DNA from: Tritrichomonas foetus | Taxonomy: Eukaryota; Parabasalia; Tritrichomonadida; Tritrichomonadidae | Reading direction: 5' to 3' | Assembly (NCBI GenBank): GCA_001839685.1 | Contig: MLAK01001245.1 | Location: forward strand, 1-25,213 | Length of the DNA: 25,213 nt | Shown here: piece after piece, positions 18,769 through 25,213 of the stretch | How positions within the stretch are numbered: position 1 is the stretch's first letter | How the letters are laid out: each line of letters begins with the position of its first letter | Made by a program: the position numbers and the translations under genes | The notes under the pieces: model-generated | The model's database searches: none | What the model saw: the letters and a program-made list of their open reading frames with translations, nothing else | Told to the model about the DNA's origin: nothing

Positions 18769-18773
18769 TGTGA
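18769..18773 (-). promoter_or_regulatory. Initiator TCACA before the coiled-coil gene
   Basis: On the minus strand TCACA fully matches the trichomonad initiator TCA(+1)Py(T/A). The A at 18771 gives a 22-nt leader to the ATG at 18749. Confidence 0.5.
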
Positions 18774-19176
18774 AATTCCTGTTTAGTGAATTTTCAGAGA
18801 AGGTATCTGATGATTTTGAAAACCCTATTTTTGAAAAAGTTGAGATTGACCAAATAAATATTTAAATTTCTCAAAAAAGTATTAAGTAAACTGTTTTCTG
18901 GAATTTTTCGCTTCTGAAGAGACCAAAATTCAATTATTTTCCATGTTTTATTAATCAAATCGTTGTAAGTGATTTTATGTGTGATTAATCCAAAAGATTT
19001 TTTAAATATGAAATCGTTAACCATTTTTATACTTATTTGAAATAATATCTCTTGAATAAAGCATCTTATTGTCCTGTTAAATTACATTTTTCAACATGAA
19101 AATGAATCAAAAAAGATTTAATTTTGTTTATGATCAATAAGCATTACCATGAACATTTTTTATTAATTTGACTATG
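18774..19176. other. Divergent intergenic region, coiled-coil gene side
   Basis: A+T-rich spacer. A minus-strand ATG frame of 76 codons lies at 18794-19024 (residues rich in Asn, Phe, Ile, Lys); I do not recognise it and it has no initiator, so it is not called as a gene, but a decayed gene fragment is possible. TGAACATTT (from 19150) and AAATGTTCA (19188-19196) form a short inverted pair that overlaps the 21-bp repeat. Confidence 0.4.
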
Positions 19177-19197
19177 CATTTGACCTTAAATGTTCAC
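19177..19197 (-). repeat. Right copy of the 21-bp exact inverted repeat
   Basis: Exact reverse complement of 11732-11752. It lies in the spacer upstream of the coiled-coil gene, outside all called genes. Orientation relative to the left copy is inverted, as for terminal repeats of an element, but the repeat is short and I saw no target-site duplication outside it. Confidence 0.85.
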
Positions 19198-19441
19198 GAT
19201 ATCATATGTCGCATTTTCATTTTGGAATATTTTAATGGTAAATCATTCCTAAAAACTGTATGGAAACAAAAGAAGCCTGTCAAAATGTGAAAATATAATG
19301 GATATTTTCTTATTTTACCAGTCTTCATCTCATTTAAAAATCACTTGATGTGAAACATCATCATTTTTTTCAGTTGATAATTGGTCATATTAATTTTGTT
19401 ATGAAAAAGAATTCTTGACTCGAAATTAATATTCAAATTTT
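19198..19441. other. Upstream region of the membrane-protein gene
   Basis: A+T-rich spacer with no gene or ordered repeat seen. Together with 19442-19478 it should contain the promoter of the plus-strand membrane-protein gene. Confidence 0.4.
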
Positions 19442-19446
19442 TCATT
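19442..19446 (+). promoter_or_regulatory. Initiator TCATT before the membrane-protein gene
   Basis: TCATT matches TCA(+1)Py(T/A). With +1 at 19444 the leader to the ATG at 19479 would be 35 nt. No better-placed TCA occurs nearer the ATG except TCAAA at about 19458. Confidence 0.4.
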
Positions 19447-19478
19447 TGCCATTAAAATCAAAAAAAGAAGTAAATGTT

Positions 19479-21710
19479 ATGTTGATTTTTTATCTATTCT
19501 GGACTTCTTTTTCAATTGACCTATATTTAAAACTCGGCTCACCAGACTCACGCGATTGCACAGAAAAAGAAGGTTGTTCCTTAAACTCGTTTATGCAATA
19601 TTTAGAAGATACAAATGGCGACACTCTCTACTTACTTGACGATTTTCTCGACGGCAAAGATTCAGATCGACTTTTAATATGGCTCTCTACTAAATCATAC
19701 TCAGAATTAACCGTTATTGGCGCACCAACGAAATTAATTTTAAATTCGACTCAAAACACGCAAAAGATTAGATTAAACGAAACGGTTTTAAGTTTACGTG
19801 ACATCAGTTTTATCAACATGCCGTCTTCATTCTTCTACGCATATCAGACCATTTTGACATTTGACAATGTCAATTTTTCGAATAATAAAATAAACGGGGA
19901 AAGTTCCATTCAAATTGAATCAGGTTCACTTTTTCTATCAAATGTCAGAATTGAATCAACTTTTGTTCATCACAATTCCTTCATTCACTGCAACGATACA
20001 AAAATTCAAGCATCTGGAGTGACCTTAAAGAATTTTGAATTGACAACTTCAAAATGCTTCATTTTTGAATTCGATCAAAACTGTGACATCGATTTTTCAA
20101 ATACCACGTTCAAAAAGTCTGTTTCATTAAATACTGTATATTATATGGATGGATGTTCATGCGTTTTTAATCTAATTAATGCAAAAAATAGTAATATCAC
20201 ATTATTTAATTTTGTTCATTCAAGTGTCACAGTTTATGGTTTAAATATACATAACTCAGATTTTTCACTTGGTAGAATCACTGAAACATCATTATATTGC
20301 ATGAACAGTGTTTTCAGCAAGCTTCAAGCTTCCCGTAATTTTTTTGATATTGAAAGATCAAATTTTCACTTTCATTCATTTGTGATTACAGATTGCATTT
20401 TTTCCTCAATTATTCGATGTAAAAACAGAAAAGATAACTTTGTATCGTTCAAAAATGGAAACTTCACAAACTTAGTAGGGCTCACGTCGAGCTTTACTTT
20501 TGTTGATTCGAAAGTACTTTTCGACCAAATTTATTTCCGCTCGATAAAAGTTCAACTTTTCAGTAACTTTTTTATGGCAAAAAATAGTTTCACTAATTTA
20601 ACATTATGTAAATTTGATTGCTTCTCTAATGCTTTACTCTGTGATTACATCTTTTCAATTCGAAATGGTCGCTTTCATCTAGACAATTCACAAATGTTCA
20701 ATTGTAGTATGCAAATATTTGACTTTTTATCTGTTCGTTGGGTTATTGATAAAGTTAACATTACTGATTGTCAGTGTCACGTTCCAAATAACCAATATGA
20801 AATGGCACTCTTCAAAGGATCAGGTGAAGAGCCTGGTTTGATGTCAGATTGTCAATTTTTTAATTGTCTTGCTTTCCAAGGCATCATTTATTGTCACCAA
20901 TGCGATTATATCGTTTTTAGAAAATGTAATTTCACACACTGTCAAGCAGTAAAAGCTGGTCCTTTCTCTCTTTTGTTTTGTAACGTTACTTTAGTTGAAT
21001 GTTACATTCAAAAATGCTTCACTCCTTATCCAAGTGGTTTGATTACTTTGTGGGGAACAAGATCTGTTTTTGAATTTTGTAGTTTTGAACATAACATTAA
21101 AGCGCTAAGTCCAACAATTCGATTGATTAGCCCTGAAAGTTTTGTTTTACGAAATGTTAAAGCAAAACATTATAAAATATTTTCTGTGTTCCATAATACT
21201 GATTGTAAACTAACTATTATGAATTGTGAATTTGGTGGTTCTTTATCTGATACTTTTTTAGTTGAAAATACGAATCTCTTACAAATGATAGCTGTAGAAT
21301 TTCTCTGTAATCAACAATGTGCCTATTACGGACGTTCAATGAGTGATCAATTCTCTTTATCAACATTTAATTATAGGGTTTTCGCAAAAGAAGAAGAAAA
21401 ATTATCCAAATGTGAAAATTATAATCAATTTCATGAAAATTACATTTATAGTCAAACTAGATATTATGAATATATGAATAATCATGAACCCCTAAGTCGT
21501 GATTCTCCACCATTTCGAAAGTTTAAGATCGTCGATTCTTATGATGATCCATACTTTGTCGAAGATATCACAAAAACTGCGGATTTTATGGAAATTTCAA
21601 ATACTAAATTGATTTTGCTTTCAATAAGTGTTATAACCTTAATTACCATAAAATATGTACTTTTGAGTATTCTTAAAAAGACTTTCCTAAAAAAGTATAT
21701 TAATTTCTGA
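19479..21710 (+). CDS. Type I membrane protein with beta-helix-like (Pmp-like) ectodomain
   Basis: 743 residues. A hydrophobic N-terminal signal (MLIFYLFWTSFSIDL) is followed by a Cys-containing start (DSRDCTEKEGCSLNSFMQYL) and about 650 residues of short beta-strand repeats. These read as turns of a right-handed parallel beta-helix, with recurring Cys/Asn/Phe words such as DCQFFNCLAF, KCNFTHC and ECYIQKC. Many N-x-S/T sequons fit secretion. Near the end, ILLSISVITLITIKYVLL (about 712-730) is a single membrane span with a short basic tail (KKTFLKKYINF), giving an outside-facing type I topology. Trichomonads carry sizeable families of such Pmp/beta-helix surface proteins; a role in surface contact is inferred only. 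The frame opens further upstream with TTG, but the ATG at 19479 starts exactly at the signal peptide. Confidence 0.8.
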   Translation: MLIFYLFWTSFSIDLYLKLGSPDSRDCTEKEGCSLNSFMQYLEDTNGDTLYLLDDFLDGKDSDRLLIWLSTKSYSELTVIGAPTKLILNSTQNTQKIRLNETVLSLRDISFINMPSSFFYAYQTILTFDNVNFSNNKINGESSIQIESGSLFLSNVRIESTFVHHNSFIHCNDTKIQASGVTLKNFELTTSKCFIFEFDQNCDIDFSNTTFKKSVSLNTVYYMDGCSCVFNLINAKNSNITLFNFVHSSVTVYGLNIHNSDFSLGRITETSLYCMNSVFSKLQASRNFFDIERSNFHFHSFVITDCIFSSIIRCKNRKDNFVSFKNGNFTNLVGLTSSFTFVDSKVLFDQIYFRSIKVQLFSNFFMAKNSFTNLTLCKFDCFSNALLCDYIFSIRNGRFHLDNSQMFNCSMQIFDFLSVRWVIDKVNITDCQCHVPNNQYEMALFKGSGEEPGLMSDCQFFNCLAFQGIIYCHQCDYIVFRKCNFTHCQAVKAGPFSLLFCNVTLVECYIQKCFTPYPSGLITLWGTRSVFEFCSFEHNIKALSPTIRLISPESFVLRNVKAKHYKIFSVFHNTDCKLTIMNCEFGGSLSDTFLVENTNLLQMIAVEFLCNQQCAYYGRSMSDQFSLSTFNYRVFAKEEEKLSKCENYNQFHENYIYSQTRYYEYMNNHEPLSRDSPPFRKFKIVDSYDDPYFVEDITKTADFMEISNTKLILLSISVITLITIKYVLLSILKKTFLKKYINF

Positions 21711-21782
21711 AAAGGCAACAAGGTAAAAAAAAATGTTAAAATAAATGTTAAAATAATCATAATCGTTATTTTATCTATTATT
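21711..21782. other. 3' flank of the membrane-protein gene
   Basis: Short A+T-rich flank between the stop codon and the (TA)n run. A 10-bp word AAATGTTAAA occurs twice in tandem (from about 21731), with TAAA polyadenylation-type words. Confidence 0.4.
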
Positions 21783-21806
21783 TATATATATATATATATA
21801 TATATA
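21783..21806. repeat. (TA)12 microsatellite, mariner target site
   Basis: Twelve TA dinucleotides directly abut the left end of the mariner element. The last TA (21805-21806) serves as one copy of the target-site duplication. The partner TA is at 23093-23094. Confidence 0.9.
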
Positions 21807-21832
21807 GGGTGTCCGGTAATGTGATGTCACTA
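21807..21832 (+). repeat. Mariner left terminal inverted repeat
   Basis: 26 bp, GGGTGTCCGG then TAAT then GTGATGTCACTA. It lies downstream of the transposase 3' end and differs from the right repeat only at the four central-left bases (TAAT versus AGGC). Confidence 0.92.
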
Positions 21833-21880
21833 AGTATAATAAAGTCATTTCTAATAAGTCATCTTTTATTGATAAGTATT

Positions 21881-22891
21881 TCAAAATATGTAGTCTCCAT
21901 TGGCATCAATAACTTTTTTCAGTCTATTTTGCCATTCTGCAAAAACTGAAAACAAAGTTTCCGATGGAATTTCATTGAAAATTTGGACTATTGTTTGAAT
22001 CAAATGGCTTGGTGATTCAAAAACAATTCCTTTAACTTTTTCTTTAATAGTTCCAAATAAAAAAAAGTCGCTAGGCGCCAAATCAGGTGAATATGCCGGA
22101 TGTGGAACTGATTCTAGTGAGTTTTCATTTATATATTTTTTGACAATTTTTGCCACATGAGGCTTTGCATTGTCATAATGAACAAATAATTTTTTATAAT
22201 TATTCGAGTTTTTAAACTCAACAATTTTTGACATAATGGCTGTAATATAATATGCAGCATTAAACTTTTCATTTGGCGGCAAAACATCAATATGAATTAT
22301 CCCATGAGGGTTCCAAAATACAGTCACCATAAATTTAGTGATCTGAAACCCTGGATTTTGAATAGTTGGGATTACTGAGTTTTCAGGAATCCATTGTGTA
22401 TTGAAATCAGTCTTGGAATAAAACCAAGACTCATCTCCTGTTATTAAAAAGGTGAAATTAGTTTTTTGTTCTGCATTCAAAATTTTAAGAAGTTTTTTTG
22501 CCAATAAAACTCTATTGGCCTTTTGATTTTCTGTTAGAATATGTGGCACCCATCGAAGATGCACATGTTTATACATTAATTTTGATGTTAAACGATCATA
22601 AATTGTCGATTTTGGTTCACCTAAAACATTAGCAATATATCGACACGATGAATGTGGAAATTCGGTTAAAACATCTAAAGTTTTCCAGTCAAGAATATCA
22701 TAACTTTGGCACTTTTTCTCTTTTTTCACAGGCTGTGTGTTTTGACTTCTGTTCAGTTCTGCCATGACTCGGTAGATTTGTCTTTGAGACAAACATTTTT
22801 CTTTCAAGACACTCTTCATTTCTTCATATATTTCTTTGCCCCTTTTTCCTTCAAGCTGCAGAAAAGTTATGATTGAATGTTGATCAATCAT
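21881..22891 (-). CDS. Mariner transposase (DD34D)
   Basis: 336 residues, full length for mariner (usually 330-350). It cuts and pastes the element by recognising the inverted repeats. The N-terminal part has two helix-turn-helix units; the second includes CRYIANVLGEPKSTIYDRL. The linker motif WVPHILTENQ (WVPHxLT type) follows. The catalytic triad is Asp in TGDESWFY, Asp in VHYDNAKPH and the last Asp in YSPDLAPSDFFLFG. I counted 34 residues between the second and third Asp, the classical DD34D. All motifs and the frame are intact. The ATG at 22889-22891 starts the helix-turn-helix region; about 175 bp separate it from the right repeat. No trichomonad initiator is evident, but a hairpin lies 9-29 bp upstream. 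Confidence 0.95.
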   Translation of the reverse strand: MIDQHSIITFLQLEGKRGKEIYEEMKSVLKEKCLSQRQIYRVMAELNRSQNTQPVKKEKKCQSYDILDWKTLDVLTEFPHSSCRYIANVLGEPKSTIYDRLTSKLMYKHVHLRWVPHILTENQKANRVLLAKKLLKILNAEQKTNFTFLITGDESWFYSKTDFNTQWIPENSVIPTIQNPGFQITKFMVTVFWNPHGIIHIDVLPPNEKFNAAYYITAIMSKIVEFKNSNNYKKLFVHYDNAKPHVAKIVKKYINENSLESVPHPAYSPDLAPSDFFLFGTIKEKVKGIVFESPSHLIQTIVQIFNEIPSETLFSVFAEWQNRLKKVIDANGDYIF

Positions 22892-22899
22892 TTTTTAAT

Positions 22900-22920
22900 A
22901 AACGTGCATCGTGTACGTTT
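22900..22920. promoter_or_regulatory. Hairpin just upstream of the transposase ATG
   Basis: AAACGTGCA (22900-22908) and TGTACGTTT (22912-22920) pair at 8 of 9 positions around a 3-nt loop. It could be a transposase or regulator binding site, or a leader stem. Its role is unknown. Confidence 0.4.
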
Positions 22921-23066
22921 ATAAATTATTCTTTTTTTTTATGAAAAAGATTCTTTATCTCTATTTTCAGTCAAGAGAAAAAAAAATTGTTTTCAAAATT
23001 TTTATGTTAACATTGCATAGTTTATTATTTATAAATATAATGTATTGATTTCACTTCTAATGTGGG

Positions 23067-23092
23067 TAGTGACATCACGCCTCCGGACACCC
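23067..23092 (-). repeat. Mariner right terminal inverted repeat
   Basis: 26 bp; read inward from the end it is GGGTGTCCGG then AGGC then GTGATGTCACTA. It lies at the promoter side of the transposase gene and is followed by the TA duplication (23093-23094). Confidence 0.92.
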
Positions 23093-23094
23093 TA

Positions 23095-23475
23095 TATATT
23101 AGTTTTTTGAGCGAATTGTCACTTGATTTAAAATGTTTTGTTGATTTGTGTCAACACTTATAGTTACTTGATGTTGAAACAAAAATGATACAATTTAGCT
23201 GTTTTAGGCCAGCATTTTTTAACCTTCGAGTTTTAGAATCATTAGGAAATATTACATGCCAATGCAATAAATTATTGAACTTTATATCATATTTCGTGTA
23301 AATTAGTAAATATATTCATTTCAGGTTAATCAGATTTTCTGCTATTGTTATTTAAATTCTGATTCTTGATTAGGATACACAGTTTGAAATCATTTTCTTC
23401 CAATCTTTTTATCATTATTCACAATTATTGGAGAAAAAAAAAGATGTTTTTATTTATAAATTAGGGAAAAAAAAA
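23095..23475. other. Intergenic region between mariner and the homeodomain gene
   Basis: About 380 bp with no gene seen. It carries the 3' end of the homeodomain gene: an A-run/T-run pair (GGAGAAAAAAAAAG and GGGAAAAAAAAACT) and TAAA-type words on the minus strand lie close to its stop. The rest is unstructured A+T-rich sequence. Confidence 0.45.
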
Positions 23476-24681
23476 CTAAGTTTCTGTATCATCTTCAGTT
23501 GTTGATTCCGAAGAATTGTGTTCGCGATTTGATTCATGTTCATTATTCTCTTCTTCTTCCATTTTTTGTTGTTCATCACTTTCTTGTCTATCTAATTGTT
23601 GTTGTGGTTGAATATTTTCTGGAGCTTCTATATTATTATTATTATTTTGTTCGATATTTGACTCAGAATTTATCTGTCCTGGAATTTGTTGATTCATTGT
23701 TAGAATTGCTGGTGAAATTAAATTGGGAGTAATTTTAGTGTTAATTTGAGGTGGTATTGGATGGTTTATCATTCGTTGAATTTGATGGCCAACTTGGCTA
23801 GGAATCGTTGCAACTCTCTTTTTGTAAAGTTTCATCATTGGCGTTTTGGCAGTATTGAATTTCCTCATTCTAGCATTTGTCATAAAAACTCGGATTTGTT
23901 TACGAGATAAATTTGTTTGTCTTTCGAGCATTTCCAAATCATATCTTTCAGCATATGGGTGGTCCAAGTGATCATAGAAAAATTTTTCAAGAAGTTGTCT
24001 TTGCTGTGGGGTGAAATTTGACCTTGTTTTACCTTTTTTGCCAGAATTTTCAGAATGTTCATTATCTTTTTGCTGAAATGGCTTCTTTATATGCTGTTGA
24101 ATAGAAAGGGGAATTCCTTGATTAGTGGCCATTTTGAGAGCTAGCTGACTGTAATTCGCTGGAAGTTGTAAAACGAGAGGCTGCTGAATCGATGATGGAG
24201 GATTTGATGTTGTGCTGGAAACTTGGTTCGAAACAGGATTTGTAGGAAGATTTGAATTGGTAATTGGTTGACTTTGTGTTGGAATTGTTGAATTTTCTGG
24301 TATGGTATTAATCGGAATCGTAGATATGTCGTGTTCAGGCGGATTATTGTCGAAAGACACCTGTCTGCTTTTATTTCGAGACGGTTGTTTGGATCGCTGT
24401 ATGAATGGCTGGGCTAAAGATTGGAGTAAATTTGTATTCATATGTTTATCGGCTTGGCTATTCAAAAGTGAACCGTTAATCTGAAGAATAAATCGTGGGC
24501 GAGGCCAAACTGCACAGACTGAAGGTGTTTTCTTGATCGGACTGGCTTTATCTAAATCGTTTTTTTCGACTTCGAAACCAACCTCGTATAAATACTGTTC
24601 GTGGAAAGCCATGTATCTGTTTCTCATCACACTCGAAGTTGGTTTGTTCTTTCCTTTCTTGTGATGAAGATTCGACTTCAT
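23476..24681 (-). CDS. TALE-type homeodomain protein with non-canonical recognition helix
   Basis: 401 residues, a likely nuclear DNA-binding regulator. The homeodomain spans about residues 216-277. From the conserved helix-1 Leu (LEKFF) to the helix-3 Asn (TNARMR, Asn269) I count 38 residues, three more than in typical homeodomains, which is the TALE signature. DHPYAERYDLEML matches the TALE loop (HPY). Asn269 and Arg271 (canonical N51 and R53) are kept, but the nearly invariant Trp48 is Phe266 and Phe49 is Met267. A basic patch (KKGKTR) precedes the domain. The rest is low-complexity: Pro/Ser/Thr/Gln-rich stretches (about 105-200), an NNNNN run, and an acidic Glu/Asp/Ser tail (about 365-401) that could be an activation region. 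The N-terminal 75 residues are conserved-looking but unrecognised. The ATG at 24679-24681 has TCAATT with a 15-nt leader. Confidence 0.82.
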   Translation of the reverse strand: MKSNLHHKKGKNKPTSSVMRNRYMAFHEQYLYEVGFEVEKNDLDKASPIKKTPSVCAVWPRPRFILQINGSLLNSQADKHMNTNLLQSLAQPFIQRSKQPSRNKSRQVSFDNNPPEHDISTIPINTIPENSTIPTQSQPITNSNLPTNPVSNQVSSTTSNPPSSIQQPLVLQLPANYSQLALKMATNQGIPLSIQQHIKKPFQQKDNEHSENSGKKGKTRSNFTPQQRQLLEKFFYDHLDHPYAERYDLEMLERQTNLSRKQIRVFMTNARMRKFNTAKTPMMKLYKKRVATIPSQVGHQIQRMINHPIPPQINTKITPNLISPAILTMNQQIPGQINSESNIEQNNNNNIEAPENIQPQQQLDRQESDEQQKMEEEENNEHESNREHNSSESTTEDDTET

Positions 24682-24692
24682 TGTGTAAAAGA

Positions 24693-24698
24693 AATTGA
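24693..24698 (-). promoter_or_regulatory. Initiator-like TCAATT before the homeodomain gene
   Basis: On the minus strand TCAATT with A at 24696 gives a 15-nt leader to the ATG at 24681, the same word and spacing as before CLUAP1. Like that copy it departs from the T. vaginalis consensus at +2. Confidence 0.4.
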
Positions 24699-25063
24699 AT
24701 GGATATCAAATCATTCTGGTCAAATTTTATGGTGAAATATAGATTTGATGTGTCTCGATTTTTGAATGGAGAGTTATAGTTTTCGAGTCAATAGAAAAAA
24801 ATCGGAGATGAAATCAACCGGGAAATAATGGAACGAATATATTAAAAGATTGTACTACTATGAATACTTGTGTAAAAAGATATTATCTTTTCCATGCACA
24901 ATATATGAATTAGAATTATGTAATGTTTGAAAGGAATTTTCAAATGATAGTATATATGATACTATGTCCTATAATAACATCAAAGTTGAGTATGAAGGGG
25001 GACAAAAAATTATTTCATTATTGATTAAACAAAAGAATACCTCCTATATGAAAGGTTTACAAA
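24699..25063. other. Upstream region of the homeodomain gene
   Basis: No gene is supported. A 7-bp inverted repeat ATAGTAT/ATACTAT (24947-24965) could form a small hairpin. An open frame at 24964-25149 runs through the hairpins and simple repeats below and ends in a His/Tyr run, so it is treated as chance. Confidence 0.45.
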
Positions 25064-25106
25064 GTGGTCCCCCCAAAGGTTTGTGGGACCACCCCATAAA
25101 CCTTTG
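25064..25106. repeat. Two mutually exclusive hairpins
   Basis: CAAAGGTTTGTGGG (25074-25087) pairs with CCCATAAACCTTTG (25093-25106) at 13 of 14 positions around a 5-nt loop. GTGGTCCC (25064-25071) is also the exact complement of GGGACCAC (25085-25092), so the two stems share bases and cannot form together. The surrounding sequence is locally GC-rich. A further AAAGGTTT copy lies at 25051-25058. Confidence 0.75.
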
Positions 25107-25144
25107 TCCTACCACTCACCACTACCATCATCACTACCACCATC
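25107..25144. repeat. CAY trinucleotide-type low-complexity tract
   Basis: Irregular run of CAC, TAC and CAT triplets (ACCACTCACCACTACCATCA and onward) just before the 13-bp tandem repeat. Confidence 0.6.
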
Positions 25145-25193
25145 ACTAATGACATATACTAATGACATATACTAATGACATACACTAATGACT
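25145..25193. repeat. 13-bp tandem repeat, almost four copies
   Basis: Unit ACTAATGACATAT at 25145, 25158 and 25171 (the third ends TAC), with a partial fourth at 25184. The copies are nearly identical, so recent slippage or expansion is likely. Spacer-free tandem copies of this size are a minisatellite, not a CRISPR array. Confidence 0.9.
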
Positions 25194-25213
25194 ATTTTCT
25201 TCACCCTACCACT

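Larger units (their letters stand above)
21807..23092 (-). mobile_element. Complete mariner-family (DD34D) transposon, 1286 bp
   Basis: The element is bounded by terminal inverted repeats (21807-21832 and 23067-23092) that start GGGTGTCCGG and end GTGATGTCACTA, matching at 22 of 26 positions; the four mismatches are adjacent, at TIR positions 11-14. TA dinucleotides lie directly outside each end, as expected for Tc1/mariner insertion. Inside is one uninterrupted transposase gene on the minus strand. Size, TIR length, TA duplication and catalytic spacing all fit mariner. With no stop codons and intact ends it could still be active or very recently so. Confidence 0.95.

Noticed and set aside
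18794..19024. 76-codon minus-strand ATG frame upstream of the coiled-coil gene
   Set aside because: No recognisable motif or initiator, and composition matches translated A+T-rich spacer; a decayed gene remnant cannot be excluded.
11732..19197. Calling the whole inverted-repeat-bounded block a transposon
   Set aside because: The repeats are only 21 bp, no target-site duplication is seen and no transposase or integrase lies between them, so it is reported only as a finding.
24964..25149. 61-codon frame ending in a His/Tyr run
   Set aside because: It runs straight through two hairpins and simple CAY repeats, which generate the His/Tyr tail.
25145..25193. CRISPR-like array
   Set aside because: Copies are 13 bp, directly adjacent with no spacers, and the genome is eukaryotic.

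Overview
The window looks like nuclear DNA of a trichomonad (Parabasalia), most likely a Tritrichomonas foetus-like species. The evidence is an A+T-rich sequence, genes on both strands with no introns, very short predicted 5' leaders with TCA initiator-like motifs just upstream of several start codons, a flagellar transport gene, a long coiled-coil protein, a beta-helix surface protein and an intact mariner transposon. The species is an inference from style and gene content. I saw no tRNA, rRNA or CRISPR array by eye.

Layout. 1-648 is a leader region for a plus-strand CLUAP1/IFT38 gene (649-1647). An Hsp110-type chaperone (2117-4354, minus) converges on it and diverges from a molybdenum-cofactor-sulfurase-like PLP-fold protein (4627-5736, plus), which lacks the desulfurase cysteine region. 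Next come an Arl8-like GTPase (6118-6660, minus) with a Sar1-like His in its G3 motif, and a PDS5 cohesin regulator (6983-10396, minus) with a histone-H1-like SPKK tail and an E2F-like palindrome just upstream. A 1.5-kb gene-poor stretch follows, with one unusually GC-rich segment.

11.7-19.2 kb is the most unusual part. It holds a Crinkler/RHS-like P-loop NTPase gene (12094-14646, minus) that appears broken at its C-terminus, a 172-bp decayed duplicate of its N-terminal region (14734-14905), and a 1212-residue coiled-coil gene (15111-18749, minus). This block is bracketed by an exact 21-bp inverted repeat (11732-11752 and 19177-19197).

19.4-25.2 kb holds a type I membrane protein with a beta-helix-like ectodomain (19479-21710, plus), a complete 1286-bp DD34D mariner element inserted next to a (TA)12 microsatellite (21807-23092), a TALE-type homeodomain gene with altered recognition-helix residues (23476-24681, minus), and a terminal stretch with overlapping hairpins and a 13-bp tandem repeat.

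The genes do not form an operon. They cover housekeeping functions (flagellum, chaperone, trafficking, cohesin, transcription) interrupted by accessory material (NTPase family, mariner). I did not find a convincing new multi-gene system. The best leads are the inverted-repeat-bounded NTPase/coiled-coil block, the cysteine-less MOCOS-like protein and the non-canonical homeodomain.
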